From IMG/VR virus record IMGVR_UViG_3300045738_001722, positions 1 to 43,284 of that record: a DNA stretch of 43,284 nt. One strand, given 5' to 3'. The translations under genes were made by a program, and so were the position numbers. The notes beneath the pieces are model-generated. The model searched no databases and was not told the DNA's origin. It worked only from the letters and a program-made list of their open reading frames with translations. This DNA comes from a virus. Below, in pieces: positions 36,162 through 43,076 of the stretch (position 1 is its first letter; every line of letters starts with the position of its first letter).

Positions 36162-36521
36162 ATGAAAATTATTATGACGAGTAAGGGAATAGAGGGAGAA
36201 ATAGACTTCTCTGACCAAATTAAGCAGGCTGCTGCCGACGAACTGGCTGGATATCCGCCAAATTGTAATAAAGGCTACGAAGCGAAAGACGGAAAGTGCG
36301 TCAAGATCGTAGAGGACAAGGCGAAGGATAAGGGCGAGAAGGACAGCTCCGACAAGAAAAAGAACGGCGACAAAAAGAGCGGCGACAAAAAGAGCGGCGA
36401 CAAAAAGAGCGGCGACAAAAAGAACGACGACAAAAAGAACGGCGACGAAAAGAACGGCGACGAAAAAGGCAAAGACGGTAAGAAGCTCCCGCCGTGGCTA
36501 AACAAAAAGAAAAAGAAGTAA
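36162..36521 (+). CDS. Basic/acidic repeat protein (DKKxG repeats)
   Basis: 119 residues. A short N-terminal domain (about 1-50) contains two Cys (NCNKGYEAKDGKC), then about eight copies of the five-residue unit DKKSG or DKKNG, and a short C-terminal GKKLPPWLNKKKKK. The repeat is highly charged and disordered. Proteins with such tails can bind nucleic acid or serve as flexible spacers. No family recognised. The gene follows the tRNA pair and a GTGTAA motif. Confidence 0.6.
   Translation: MKIIMTSKGIEGEIDFSDQIKQAAADELAGYPPNCNKGYEAKDGKCVKIVEDKAKDKGEKDSSDKKKNGDKKSGDKKSGDKKSGDKKNDDKKNGDEKNGDEKGKDGKKLPPWLNKKKKK
36351..36473 (+). repeat. Tandem 15-base repeat encoding DKKSG/DKKNG
   Basis: Units GACAAAAAGAGCGGC and close variants start at 36369, 36384, 36399, 36414, 36429, 36444 and 36459, after a longer 18-base unit at 36351. 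The perfect periodicity suggests recent expansion by slippage. Confidence 0.9.
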
Positions 36522-36583
36522 AGTGCGAGCTTTGTGGAATAAATTTCGGCACTGGTGCTGCAAGGTCGGGCTATGTAATCTAG
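36494..36583 (+). CDS. Possible 29-residue CxxC microprotein
   Basis: GTG 36494 to TAG 36583, overlapping the repeat gene in another frame. The product has CELCGINFGTG, a zinc-ribbon-like half knuckle. It has no strong ribosome-binding site; low confidence that it is expressed. Confidence 0.25.
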   Translation: MAKQKEKEVKCELCGINFGTGAARSGYVI

Positions 36584-36598
36584 ACACTTGCAAGTGTC
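36583..36598. promoter_or_regulatory. 16-base perfect palindrome GACACTTGCAAGTGTC
   Basis: A perfect 16-base inverted repeat with no spacer and no T-tract after it, in the 125-base gap before the methyltransferase gene. It has the form of an operator for a dimeric DNA-binding protein. Confidence 0.5.
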
Positions 36599-36646
36599 GT
36601 TGTCACAAAAGATAAATATAAGAAGCTTCGTTAGAGTCTATCTTGC

Positions 36647-37345
36647 ATGAGCGATATAGAACTCAACAATAATCTCTTCAGCCAAGCCGTCGAAACGGTT
36701 TTAACAGAAAATCCCCAAATAGAGGAGATTATAGAAACCGGAACCCATAGAGGCACGGGGTCCACAGTAGTTTGGGCAATGACGGGGCTACCGGTGAAAA
36801 CCATCGAAGTTCAGCGAGTGTTCCACGAAGAAGCGAAACGAAATCTTCAAAATTTTAGTAATGTAGAATTATATCTTGGTTCAAGTCTTCCATATACCAA
36901 GATGGAAAAGTTTATTCGAGAAAGCGAAGACTACTACTCGTCCGCATACAAGAAGAATATTGGCTGTGAAATTGATATTTATGGATCGGCGGTTAATTTC
37001 TACATAAATGAAATCAATGGGGGGGGATTTGCGGGCGGATCACAACATTTTTTTGAAGGACGGCCGGAGTCAGAAAATCTTTTGCCGGATCTCATAAATA
37101 ACGAGAAGAATCAATTAATATTTTTAGATTCTGCTGGGGGAGTGGGATTTCTTGAGTATTTAGAGGTTATGTCTATGCGGCAAGAATATCTTACAAAGAA
37201 AATCCTTTTCTTAGACGATACAAATCATGTCAAACATCATAGGTCTGTTGAAGATTTAGAAAAGCGGGGATATACAGTCACCGAAACCGGAGACGGCAGG
37301 TCTGCTTATTGTAATTTTATACAGCACCATGACGAAACCAGATAA
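36647..37345 (+). CDS. Class I methyltransferase-like protein
   Basis: 232 residues. IEEIIETGTHRGTGSTVVWA is a motif-I-type loop seen in the Methyltransf_24/cephalosporin-hydroxylase-like group, VKTIEVQ ends the second strand with an acidic residue, and IFLDSAGGVGFLEYLEVM is the matching motif-IV region. It probably methylates a sugar. It overlaps the sulfotransferase-like gene by 17 bases, suggesting they act together on one glycan. Confidence 0.72.
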   Translation: MSDIELNNNLFSQAVETVLTENPQIEEIIETGTHRGTGSTVVWAMTGLPVKTIEVQRVFHEEAKRNLQNFSNVELYLGSSLPYTKMEKFIRESEDYYSSAYKKNIGCEIDIYGSAVNFYINEINGGGFAGGSQHFFEGRPESENLLPDLINNEKNQLIFLDSAGGVGFLEYLEVMSMRQEYLTKKILFLDDTNHVKHHRSVEDLEKRGYTVTETGDGRSAYCNFIQHHDETR

Positions 37346-37889
37346 AATTTTAATTGGTGGCACGGGTAGAGCTGGGACCTCTGTTTTGATGGCAATACTT
37401 TCCTATTGCGGAATAAATACGGGCTATGAAAAGGGCGCTTATATGCGAGTGGGCAAGAGCAAGGCGGAAGCGGGTTTGGAAGATTGTGATTACGCCGCGC
37501 TTGTAATTAAACAACCGAAGGAATTATCTGAAAATATACCCCAATTCGATGAGGCTTTTAATATAAGACATTTTATTATTCCATTTAGAAATATAGACGA
37601 GGCTACCTACTCCAGAACGAATAGGGGCGAAGCGGAGGGCGGGCTAACTCCGAATCAATTAGGGGTTATTTGCCAGCCAACAGAACAGAAAGATATTTTG
37701 CTGTGGCGCTTGGGTAAAATGTTTAACGACCTCACCGAGCATAACGTGCCGTATACAGTGATTCATTTTCCTAGATTTGTAAACGATAAATCTTACTTAT
37801 ATGAGAAATTAAAACCAATTTTTCCAGAACTGGACCTTAAAGAGCTTGAAGAATGCTATGAACTATTTGTACATGAAAAAGATAAATAA
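37329..37889 (+). CDS. Sulfotransferase-like P-loop protein
   Basis: 186 residues. GGTGRAGTSVLM (10-21) is the phosphate-binding loop of the group of PAPS sulfotransferases that use GTGRSGTS/T instead of PKTAGTS. RHFIIPFRNIDEATYSR can supply the 3'-phosphate-binding Arg and Ser. The remaining helical part is like sulfotransferase-family proteins in marine phages. A related P-loop kinase is the alternative. Coupled to the methyltransferase gene; it ends before a new promoter. Confidence 0.65.
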   Translation: MTKPDKILIGGTGRAGTSVLMAILSYCGINTGYEKGAYMRVGKSKAEAGLEDCDYAALVIKQPKELSENIPQFDEAFNIRHFIIPFRNIDEATYSRTNRGEAEGGLTPNQLGVICQPTEQKDILLWRLGKMFNDLTEHNVPYTVIHFPRFVNDKSYLYEKLKPIFPELDLKELEECYELFVHEKDK

Positions 37890-37919
37890 TGAATTAGGAC
37901 CAGCAAGAACATTAAGGTG

Positions 37920-37948
37920 TTGACAGAAAAGGCAGTTTCTGTTAGACT
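37920..37948 (+). promoter_or_regulatory. Sigma70-type promoter
   Basis: TTGACA, 17 bases, TAGACT, 27 bases before the ATG at 37976, with AAAGG as ribosome-binding site. Confidence 0.65.
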
Positions 37949-37975
37949 AGAATAGCCTAGAAAGGTACAATAAAG

Positions 37976-38179
37976 ATGCACACAGAAGAAGAAGAAAGAA
38001 AGATTACGCTCGACCACATGATTGACGAGAAGTTCGGAGAGTTATTTTTTCTGGCTAAAGACGAGTTCGACATAAAGAACAACTCGCCAGAAGAACAAAA
38101 GCTTTATGACACGCTAGAGAGATTCAAAGATCTTCTAAAAAGAAAATGCAAGCAGCACTTTCAAAGTGACGAGGGATAA
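37976..38179 (+). CDS. Small acidic helical protein
   Basis: 67 residues, helical and charged (HMIDEKFGELFFLAKDEF; LYDTLERFKDLLKRK). It is the first gene of a unit that includes the TolQ/TolR-like pair. No family recognised. Confidence 0.55.
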   Translation: MHTEEEERKITLDHMIDEKFGELFFLAKDEFDIKNNSPEEQKLYDTLERFKDLLKRKCKQHFQSDEG

Positions 38180-38193
38180 AAATTAATTAAAAT

Positions 38194-38673
38194 ATGAAAA
38201 CTTTTACTAAATGGTTCCTGCTCAACGCCATACTGCTTACGGGCATTTTTTTTGCTGAAACTCGTGGCGTAGTTTCGTTAATGGTTAAAGGCGACATTAG
38301 TCATTTGACGATAGTAATTATGACCCTGTACGTTCTTGTCTCTGGCTTGGTAGGCAAATTGTGCTATCAAGCCGACAGGGCAGATGGAAATATGGTTAAA
38401 GATACAGAGAAAAGAGCCGCGTTAGCACAACGCGCTGAAGTGGGGTGGTTTGCGGCAGAACACTTTTTTTCTCTCGGCTTGTTGGGGACAGTTTTTGGGC
38501 TGTGCGTTGCCACATCGACTAGCCTGAACGAAGGGACAGAGATAAACGACATTGTATCCGGACTTAAAGTAGGCCTGAATACTGCGTTTTATACCACTAT
38601 TTGCGGCATTCTATTCAGTTTGGCGTTACAGACTCAGCTGATGATTTTGAGATTTAAATTGGAGCAGGAATGA
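38194..38673 (+). CDS. MotA/TolQ/ExbB-like proton-channel protein
   Basis: 159 residues, with four predicted membrane helices (about 8-22, 38-57, 88-105 and 125-148). The third contains GLLGTVFGL and the fourth GLNTAFYTTICGILFSLAL; both match the TolQ/ExbB signature (G.LGTV.G and L.TT..G), where Thr residues line the proton path. The family forms pentamers around a TolR/ExbD dimer in the inner membrane and converts the proton gradient into mechanical work. The gene overlaps the TolR-like gene by four bases. Confidence 0.8.
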   Translation: MKTFTKWFLLNAILLTGIFFAETRGVVSLMVKGDISHLTIVIMTLYVLVSGLVGKLCYQADRADGNMVKDTEKRAALAQRAEVGWFAAEHFFSLGLLGTVFGLCVATSTSLNEGTEINDIVSGLKVGLNTAFYTTICGILFSLALQTQLMILRFKLEQE

Positions 38674-39272
38674 TTAATAAAGGATATAAGAAATTTTTTT
38701 CATTTAGGCCGTTCATTGACGTGCTTTTTTGCTGCCTATTGATGTTGGTTGCTATTCTTTTTTTACTTAAGACAGAAGAAGAGAAAACAAAAATGCGTCC
38801 ACCAAATGTATTATACAAAGTTGTTCTTACTTGGAATGGTGAAAGCGCAGACGATTTGGATCTATATGTTCAATCGGCTTCGGGGCACATTGTTAGCTTC
38901 AACAACAGAGAGGGCGGACAGGGCAGCCTAATTAGTTTGGATCACGACGCGCTAGGTCGAAGGAATAATTCCTTAGAAAAGGGGGTGGAGGGCCTAGTAG
39001 TGGCTTTTCACGAAGAAGTAGTATCATTTAGGGGAGTGGTAGAGGGGGAAAATATTGTTACTGTGCACGTTTATTCTAAAAAAGATGAGGAGTCAATAGA
39101 GGCTACCATTAAGCTGGTAAAAATAAAGCCCTTTAAAGAGTTAATTATGAAGAGTAGAATTTTCAACGAAACGGGAGAAGAGAGAACGGCCTTTCGTTTT
39201 AAAACAGACAAGACCGGCCAAGTAATCGAAATAAATGAATTACCAGCGAATTTAATTAAACCATTAGAATGA
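38670..39272 (+). CDS. ExbD/TolR-like protein with YfaP/DUF2135-like periplasmic domain
   Basis: 200 residues. A single N-terminal membrane helix has FRPFIDVLFCCLLML, in which the Asp matches the essential membrane Asp of ExbD/TolR (PLIDVVL). After a short linker the periplasmic domain begins VVLTWNGESADDLDLYVQ, similar to the (L/V)TWD..DVDLHV strand of the YfaP/DUF2135 beta-sandwich; most TolR proteins have a different fold here. The usual peptidoglycan- or TonB-binding sequence is absent. It may transmit force to a surface or wall target. Overlaps both neighbouring genes. Confidence 0.72.
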   Translation: MINKGYKKFFSFRPFIDVLFCCLLMLVAILFLLKTEEEKTKMRPPNVLYKVVLTWNGESADDLDLYVQSASGHIVSFNNREGGQGSLISLDHDALGRRNNSLEKGVEGLVVAFHEEVVSFRGVVEGENIVTVHVYSKKDEESIEATIKLVKIKPFKELIMKSRIFNETGEERTAFRFKTDKTGQVIEINELPANLIKPLE

Positions 39273-39385
39273 AGACCGAACGCATCAAAGATTTGTTTTT
39301 GCTGGCCTTTTGGTCTATAGCTTATTTTTTAAAAGCGATAGTCGAGATCCCCTATTTATGGATGAAATCACTGTTTAATAAATAA
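39269..39385 (+). CDS. Small membrane protein after the motor pair
   Basis: 38 residues, from ATG 39269 overlapping the previous TGA. A charged start is followed by a hydrophobic, aromatic helix (about 9-33). Two bases before the next gene. It could be an accessory subunit of the motor. Confidence 0.5.
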   Translation: MKTERIKDLFLLAFWSIAYFLKAIVEIPYLWMKSLFNK

Positions 39386-39387
39386 TT

Positions 39388-39630
39388 ATGACAGAAATAC
39401 AATATGCCGAAGAAGCGTTAAAGGCTCAATATGAGTTTTTTCATATAATGACGATGATAAAATGGATTTTACTGTCCATATCGATAGCGATTTGGGCCTT
39501 AGTGTTAAAACAAGTACCTGTTTGGTGGAATGATCGCAAGAAAAAAAAGAGGTTAGGACAAATGAGAAAAGACCTAAGCTCAGCAGAGAGGCCGACGACA
39601 ATGGAAGAATTCAGAAGTGAATGGGATTAA
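39388..39630 (+). CDS. Small membrane protein
   Basis: 80 residues: a short amphipathic N-terminus, a membrane helix (about 22-42, with WILLSISIAIWALVL), then a strongly basic segment (RKKKKRLGQMRK) and a polar end. N-terminus probably outside by the positive-inside rule. Function unknown. Confidence 0.55.
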   Translation: MTEIQYAEEALKAQYEFFHIMTMIKWILLSISIAIWALVLKQVPVWWNDRKKKKRLGQMRKDLSSAERPTTMEEFRSEWD

Positions 39631-39648
39631 AATAAAAAGGAAAATATT

Positions 39649-39786
39649 ATGGCAAATAAAGAAAAAAGAAAAAAAGAAAAGAAAAAAGCCCCCCAATCAA
39701 CCCCCGAAGAAAAAAGAAAAGAGAGACAAAGAAAAAAAAGAGAAAGGAAAAAGACAAAAAAGACGAAAAAGAAAAGGGATAGATAA
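39649..39786 (+). CDS. Extremely basic 45-residue protein
   Basis: 45 residues, of which well over half are Lys or Arg, in runs such as KEKRKKEKKK and KKTKKTKKKR. The gene is short and A-rich, with AAAGG eight bases upstream as ribosome-binding site. It could be a nucleic-acid condenser or only a low-complexity frame. Confidence 0.45.
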   Translation: MANKEKRKKEKKKAPQSTPEEKRKERQRKKRERKKTKKTKKKRDR

Positions 39787-39789
39787 ATA

Positions 39790-40290
39790 ATGATTTATAT
39801 ACTATACGGACAACCAGCTTCCGGCAAAACCAGCTTAGGTAAGTTGCTGGCTGAACGCCTAGATACTCCATTCATTATTGATGGTGATGAGTTTAGAGAT
39901 ATGTTTGCAAATAATAATTACGGCAGAGAAGGGCGTGAAGAAAATATTAGAAACGCAAATGCCGTAGCGACTTACCTAAATAAGAAAGGCAAAGACGGCA
40001 ACTGGAAAGCTGTTTATATTAGCGACGAAGAAAACACTTGGAAAAGCCATCCCGTAAACAAAGAAACCCATGTGGTTATGTGCTTGGTAAATCCTTATGA
40101 TCATTTAAGAAAAGAGCTGAAGAATAATAATCAGAATGAAGTCTCAGAAGTATATTTGTTTTCCAGCAGGGAACTAAGGAAAGAATATCATGTAAAAGAT
40201 TTCGAAAAAGGTTATGCAGATTGCGTTTTAAACACAGATCAAAAAACAGAAGAAAGTTGGGAACAGCTACAGTCTTTATTAAATTTATGA
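39790..40290 (+). CDS. APS-kinase-like protein (CysC family)
   Basis: 166 residues. The P-loop is GQPASGKTS (7-15); IIDGDEFRDMF (about 30-39) and YGREGREENIRNANAVA (about 44-60) match the DGD..R and F...DR.ENIRR..EVA motifs of adenylylsulfate kinase. The distal half (FEKGYADCVLNTDQ) also resembles the DF..P..PDLVLDTD segment, while the central part is divergent. APS kinase makes PAPS from APS and ATP, the sulfate donor of sulfotransferases. ATP sulfurylase would come from the host. A related small kinase is the alternative. Confidence 0.72.
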   Translation: MIYILYGQPASGKTSLGKLLAERLDTPFIIDGDEFRDMFANNNYGREGREENIRNANAVATYLNKKGKDGNWKAVYISDEENTWKSHPVNKETHVVMCLVNPYDHLRKELKNNNQNEVSEVYLFSSRELRKEYHVKDFEKGYADCVLNTDQKTEESWEQLQSLLNL

Positions 40291-40502
40291 AACAAACAAC
40301 GCACACAAGAAGGGGAGTGACCACTATCAATAGCGTTCTCTCTCCGAATTGGAAAGGCACTGCCGTGTTCACCAAGATGCCGAAAGCAATTCTAGCGAGA
40401 ATGTACCTAGAAACAGCGGCCTATGAAGCGAACAAGCCCATTCCCAGAGGGAGGAGCGCGCAAACCTTAATAGATGAATGGCATAAGTCACTGGAGGAAT
40501 GA
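40287..40502 (+). CDS. Small basic protein
   Basis: 71 residues from ATG 40287, which overlaps the preceding TGA. N-terminus basic (KQTTHTRRG), then a helix and Arg/Pro-rich turn. Frame open upstream to 40221 but only inside the APS-kinase gene. No family recognised. Confidence 0.55.
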   Translation: MKQTTHTRRGVTTINSVLSPNWKGTAVFTKMPKAILARMYLETAAYEANKPIPRGRSAQTLIDEWHKSLEE

Positions 40503-40708
40503 TTAAAGAAAGTGATATTTTTGGCGGAACCCAATGGACGAAGCGGCGGCAGTATAGCGAGGAGATACGGTCGTTGCTCTCCCAAATATATAACACAGTA
40601 GAAAGTCATGGAAAATTATCTTGTAAGAAAAAAAAGATGCTGAAAGAGGATATGGAGCAATTTAAGTTCGCGTTAATGCAGTACGAACACGATTTAGACT
40701 TGACATAG
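40499..40708 (+). CDS. Small helical protein
   Basis: 69 residues, basic in the middle (CKKKKMLKED), mostly helix; ATGA overlap with the previous gene. Function unknown. The promoter at 40700 overlaps its last codons. Confidence 0.5.
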   Translation: MIKESDIFGGTQWTKRRQYSEEIRSLLSQIYNTVESHGKLSCKKKKMLKEDMEQFKFALMQYEHDLDLT

Positions 40709-40729
40709 CCCAGAAACCCTTGGTATGAT
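40700..40729 (+). promoter_or_regulatory. Sigma70-type promoter
   Basis: TTGACA, 18 bases, TATGAT; ATG at 40739 nine bases after the -10 box, with GGAG between them. Confidence 0.65.
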
Positions 40730-40738
40730 TGGAGATAG

Positions 40739-41101
40739 ATGGCTGACAGAGAAAAATTCATTAAGTGCGATTGCTGGGGCGAAGGTATGCTCATTACCAA
40801 GTTCGACGGTGAGGAAGAAATGTACTTCAGTTACTGGCGTCAGGGTATCAATCCCATCAAATTATCTTGGTGGATGCGACTAAAACTGTGCTGGATGGTG
40901 CTAACCAAAGGCAATGTCTACGATGACCAAGTTGTTTTGAATAAAGAAAAAGCCATGGAACTTGCGTTGTGGATTCAAGAAGAGCACAATGCTGTTCCCC
41001 CTATGGATAAGACTAAATTCGCAGTAGGGAATTTGCTCGATCGAAAACCCCTCGACCCAGCTTTAGAACAGGACATAACCCACGAACACGGGGGAGTATA
41101 A
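40739..41101 (+). CDS. Conserved phage-type protein with strand-rich N-terminus
   Basis: 120 residues. It starts with IKCDCWGEGMLI and continues with MYFSYWRQG, a basic/aromatic helix and then NVYDDQVVLNKEKAMEL, a strand-helix order found in small phage proteins whose CxC start would bind a metal. The C-terminal 35 residues are polar. Function unknown. First gene of the last transcription unit in the window. Confidence 0.6.
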   Translation: MADREKFIKCDCWGEGMLITKFDGEEEMYFSYWRQGINPIKLSWWMRLKLCWMVLTKGNVYDDQVVLNKEKAMELALWIQEEHNAVPPMDKTKFAVGNLLDRKPLDPALEQDITHEHGGV

Positions 41102-41123
41102 TTAGACGAGCATAAGACAAGCG

Positions 41124-41726
41124 ATGAGTAAAGAAGAAAGAACAATCATAAAAGAAGAAATCGTTGGAAAATTCATGGAAGATATTTTCGATAGGTCAAA
41201 AACTCCTTGGTATAAAAGAGTTTGGTGGAGATTCTGTTGGAAGTATGAAGCGATTGAATATTGGTGGCGTAGGAAACGCCAGACTTGGAGAACAGGTTTC
41301 CCACATGAACAGGCGTGGAACTTTCATAGTTGGCACTCTGAGACAGTTGTGCCTCGCTTGAAGCATCTCCGAAATAATCTCAATGGTTGTCCCAGCGAAA
41401 TGTTTGAAAAGGATTACGACCACGCAGCCGACTCCGAATTAACCGAGCAGGAGAGAGAATTAGCAATGGACAGGGCCATGCGTAAATGGGAGAAAACCCT
41501 AGACAAGATGATTTGGTCGTTTGAGCACTGGGAAGACACGATTAGCCCAATTAAGCCTAAAGACTACGACCCAAGACATAAGAAAACTACCTACAGTGAC
41601 GGCAGCGTTGGGTATGAGGGCTTGGATGACAGAAAATGGGATTGGACACCATGCGAAAAACATAGCGAGAGAGTCCAAGAGGGGTTAGATTTGTTTGCTA
41701 AATATTATTTGAATTTATGGGATTAG
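41124..41726 (+). CDS. Conserved phage-type protein, Trp/Glu-rich
   Basis: 200 residues. Rich in Trp and charged residues. FPHEQAWNFHSWHSETVVPRLKHLRNNLNGCP and DRAMRKWEKTLDKMIWSFEHWE are recognisable segments of phage proteins in which the N-terminal FP...WN...VPRLK region precedes a helical domain. No enzymatic motif. Function unknown. Confidence 0.6.
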   Translation: MSKEERTIIKEEIVGKFMEDIFDRSKTPWYKRVWWRFCWKYEAIEYWWRRKRQTWRTGFPHEQAWNFHSWHSETVVPRLKHLRNNLNGCPSEMFEKDYDHAADSELTEQERELAMDRAMRKWEKTLDKMIWSFEHWEDTISPIKPKDYDPRHKKTTYSDGSVGYEGLDDRKWDWTPCEKHSERVQEGLDLFAKYYLNLWD

Positions 41727-41760
41727 CAACTGACAAGGATTCCTTTACAGTTGGGACAAA

Positions 41761-42150
41761 ATGGAAATACTAAAAAAATACCCCAGCCTCTATCGAGAGA
41801 AAGACCTTCCGATGGATGAGTCTTGTATGCATTGGGGCTTGGATGTACCCGAAGATTGGTTGCCCGTAATTGACAAATTAAGTTACGTCCTAACTAACCC
41901 ATATAGAGTGGGACTTGGGGACGGCAGGATAATCAAACCCAAATTCACAGCAAAACAAGTAAAAATAAAATTCGGCGGATTAAGATTCTACTACGAGGTG
42001 GATATTGAAGTAAGCACTTGTTCAGGAATTTCTCTATCCAGTATTTGCATTACCAAAGAAGAAAGAGCAATCGAAGTAAGACTCGCAAGAAAATACGCTG
42101 ACGGAGCAATCGCGTTGGCGACAGAACTATGCGAGGGGGAACCATATTGA
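41761..42150 (+). CDS. Conserved phage-type protein
   Basis: 129 residues with a Trp-rich N-terminal half (MHWGLDVPEDWLPVIDKLSYVL) and a strand-rich IKFGGLRFYYEVD segment that recurs in phage proteins of this size. The C-terminal half is helical. The stop overlaps the TTG start of the macro-domain-like gene. Function unknown. Confidence 0.6.
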   Translation: MEILKKYPSLYREKDLPMDESCMHWGLDVPEDWLPVIDKLSYVLTNPYRVGLGDGRIIKPKFTAKQVKIKFGGLRFYYEVDIEVSTCSGISLSSICITKEERAIEVRLARKYADGAIALATELCEGEPY

Positions 42151-42638
42151 GATACACTCCAGAAATAATTAGCTCCTTGGAAGAGAATCAAATCTTTACA
42201 TTTGGTTCAAATCGTCGGGGCGTCCACGGAGCAGGAGCAGCACTTCTAGCAAAAAAAGCTTTCGGAGCTAAAGCTGGTATAGGTCTTGGACTAACAGGTA
42301 GATGTTACGCACTTCCGACTAAAGGTTTCGAAATCGAGACCTTAAGCCTAAGTGAAATCAGCGTGTCATTTCAAAAATTTATCAAATGCGTTCTCGACAA
42401 TCCGCACCTAGATTTCCTTCTCACTAAAGTAGGTTGCGGTTTAGCAGGATACACCACGGACGATATTGCCAGAGAATTTTGGCACGGCATGGAATACAAC
42501 GGGCAAAAGAAAATCCCCGTAAATTTATGGGTTCCAAGAGAATTTATCTTCACCGCAGACTACGAAGAATCCCACTCAATACTCTCTGGGCGGCACCTTT
42601 GTTTATTCTCTTATTCCAAATCGGCGGAAATAAATTAA
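42147..42638 (+). CDS. Macro-domain-like protein
   Basis: 163 residues from TTG 42147, overlapping the preceding TGA (TTGA). The core is IFTFGSNRRGVHGAGAALLAKKAFG, with the FGSN and GVHGAGAA loops expected of the macro-domain-like group common in phages (usually VFGSNLAGIHGAGAAK), followed by GLGLTGRCYALPTK. Macro domains bind or hydrolyse ADP-ribose and its derivatives. The role could be to remove ADP-ribose marks placed by host defences; not proven. The C-terminal 25 residues are an extension. Confidence 0.75.
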   Translation: MRYTPEIISSLEENQIFTFGSNRRGVHGAGAALLAKKAFGAKAGIGLGLTGRCYALPTKGFEIETLSLSEISVSFQKFIKCVLDNPHLDFLLTKVGCGLAGYTTDDIAREFWHGMEYNGQKKIPVNLWVPREFIFTADYEESHSILSGRHLCLFSYSKSAEIN

Positions 42639-42649
42639 AAGAAATATAG

Positions 42650-42844
42650 ATGAAAACAAATTTTAAATTATTGTGGCCTTGGTTTCGTTGGAAAAATGAG
42701 GCTGAAGATAATGCCACGTTTAAAGGGGTGGGTTTTCCCACAGAAATATCATATCACGAAATGTTTGGGGAGTGGCACTTTGAGGTTCAAATCTTTGGGT
42801 TTGGGTTCCATATTGAAAGATTCCCGATTAAAGAAAAAAAATGA
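42650..42844 (+). CDS. Small hypothetical protein
   Basis: 64 residues with aromatic and strand-rich composition (WPWFRWKNE; FGEWHFEVQIFGFGFHIERF). Overlaps the next gene by four bases. It shares the H..E(F/W).(F)..ILGFG..I.R pattern with that gene, suggesting two related small domains in tandem. Confidence 0.5.
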   Translation: MKTNFKLLWPWFRWKNEAEDNATFKGVGFPTEISYHEMFGEWHFEVQIFGFGFHIERFPIKEKK

Positions 42845-43074
42845 GACTTTATAGAAAAGAAAAACACTGGAGCAACTATTTGGAAGTTCATTTAAATTTT
42901 CCTTGGGTCGGCAAAAGAAACAAATTTGCTGATTTTACTGGTAAAGACGTAGCAGAATATGGATTTAGCTTTCCTACTGAGTGTTTTTTGCATAGAGAAG
43001 ATGAGTTTTATTGGTATTTTACCTTGAGAATTTTAGGATTTGGAACGACGATAACAAGACAGAAAGGATATTAA
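42841..43074 (+). CDS. Small hypothetical protein, distant paralogue of the preceding gene
   Basis: 77 residues. The C-terminal part FSFPTECFLHREDEFYWYFTLRILGFGTTITR aligns by pattern with the previous gene (FPTE....H...GEWHFEVQIFGFGFHIER). ATGA overlap. Probably a duplicated small beta-rich domain. Function unknown. Confidence 0.5.
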   Translation: MRLYRKEKHWSNYLEVHLNFPWVGKRNKFADFTGKDVAEYGFSFPTECFLHREDEFYWYFTLRILGFGTTITRQKGY

Positions 43075-43076
43075 TT

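Noticed and set aside
36351-36473. CRISPR array
   Set aside because: The repeats are directly abutting 15-base coding units without spacers; no cas genes or other arrays are in the window.
36275-36552. Minus-strand repetitive frames (Ser/Phe and Arg/Ser/Phe repeats) opposite the DKKSG repeat
   Set aside because: Pure reflections of the 15-base tandem repeat; the plus-strand frame has the start, context and plausible composition.
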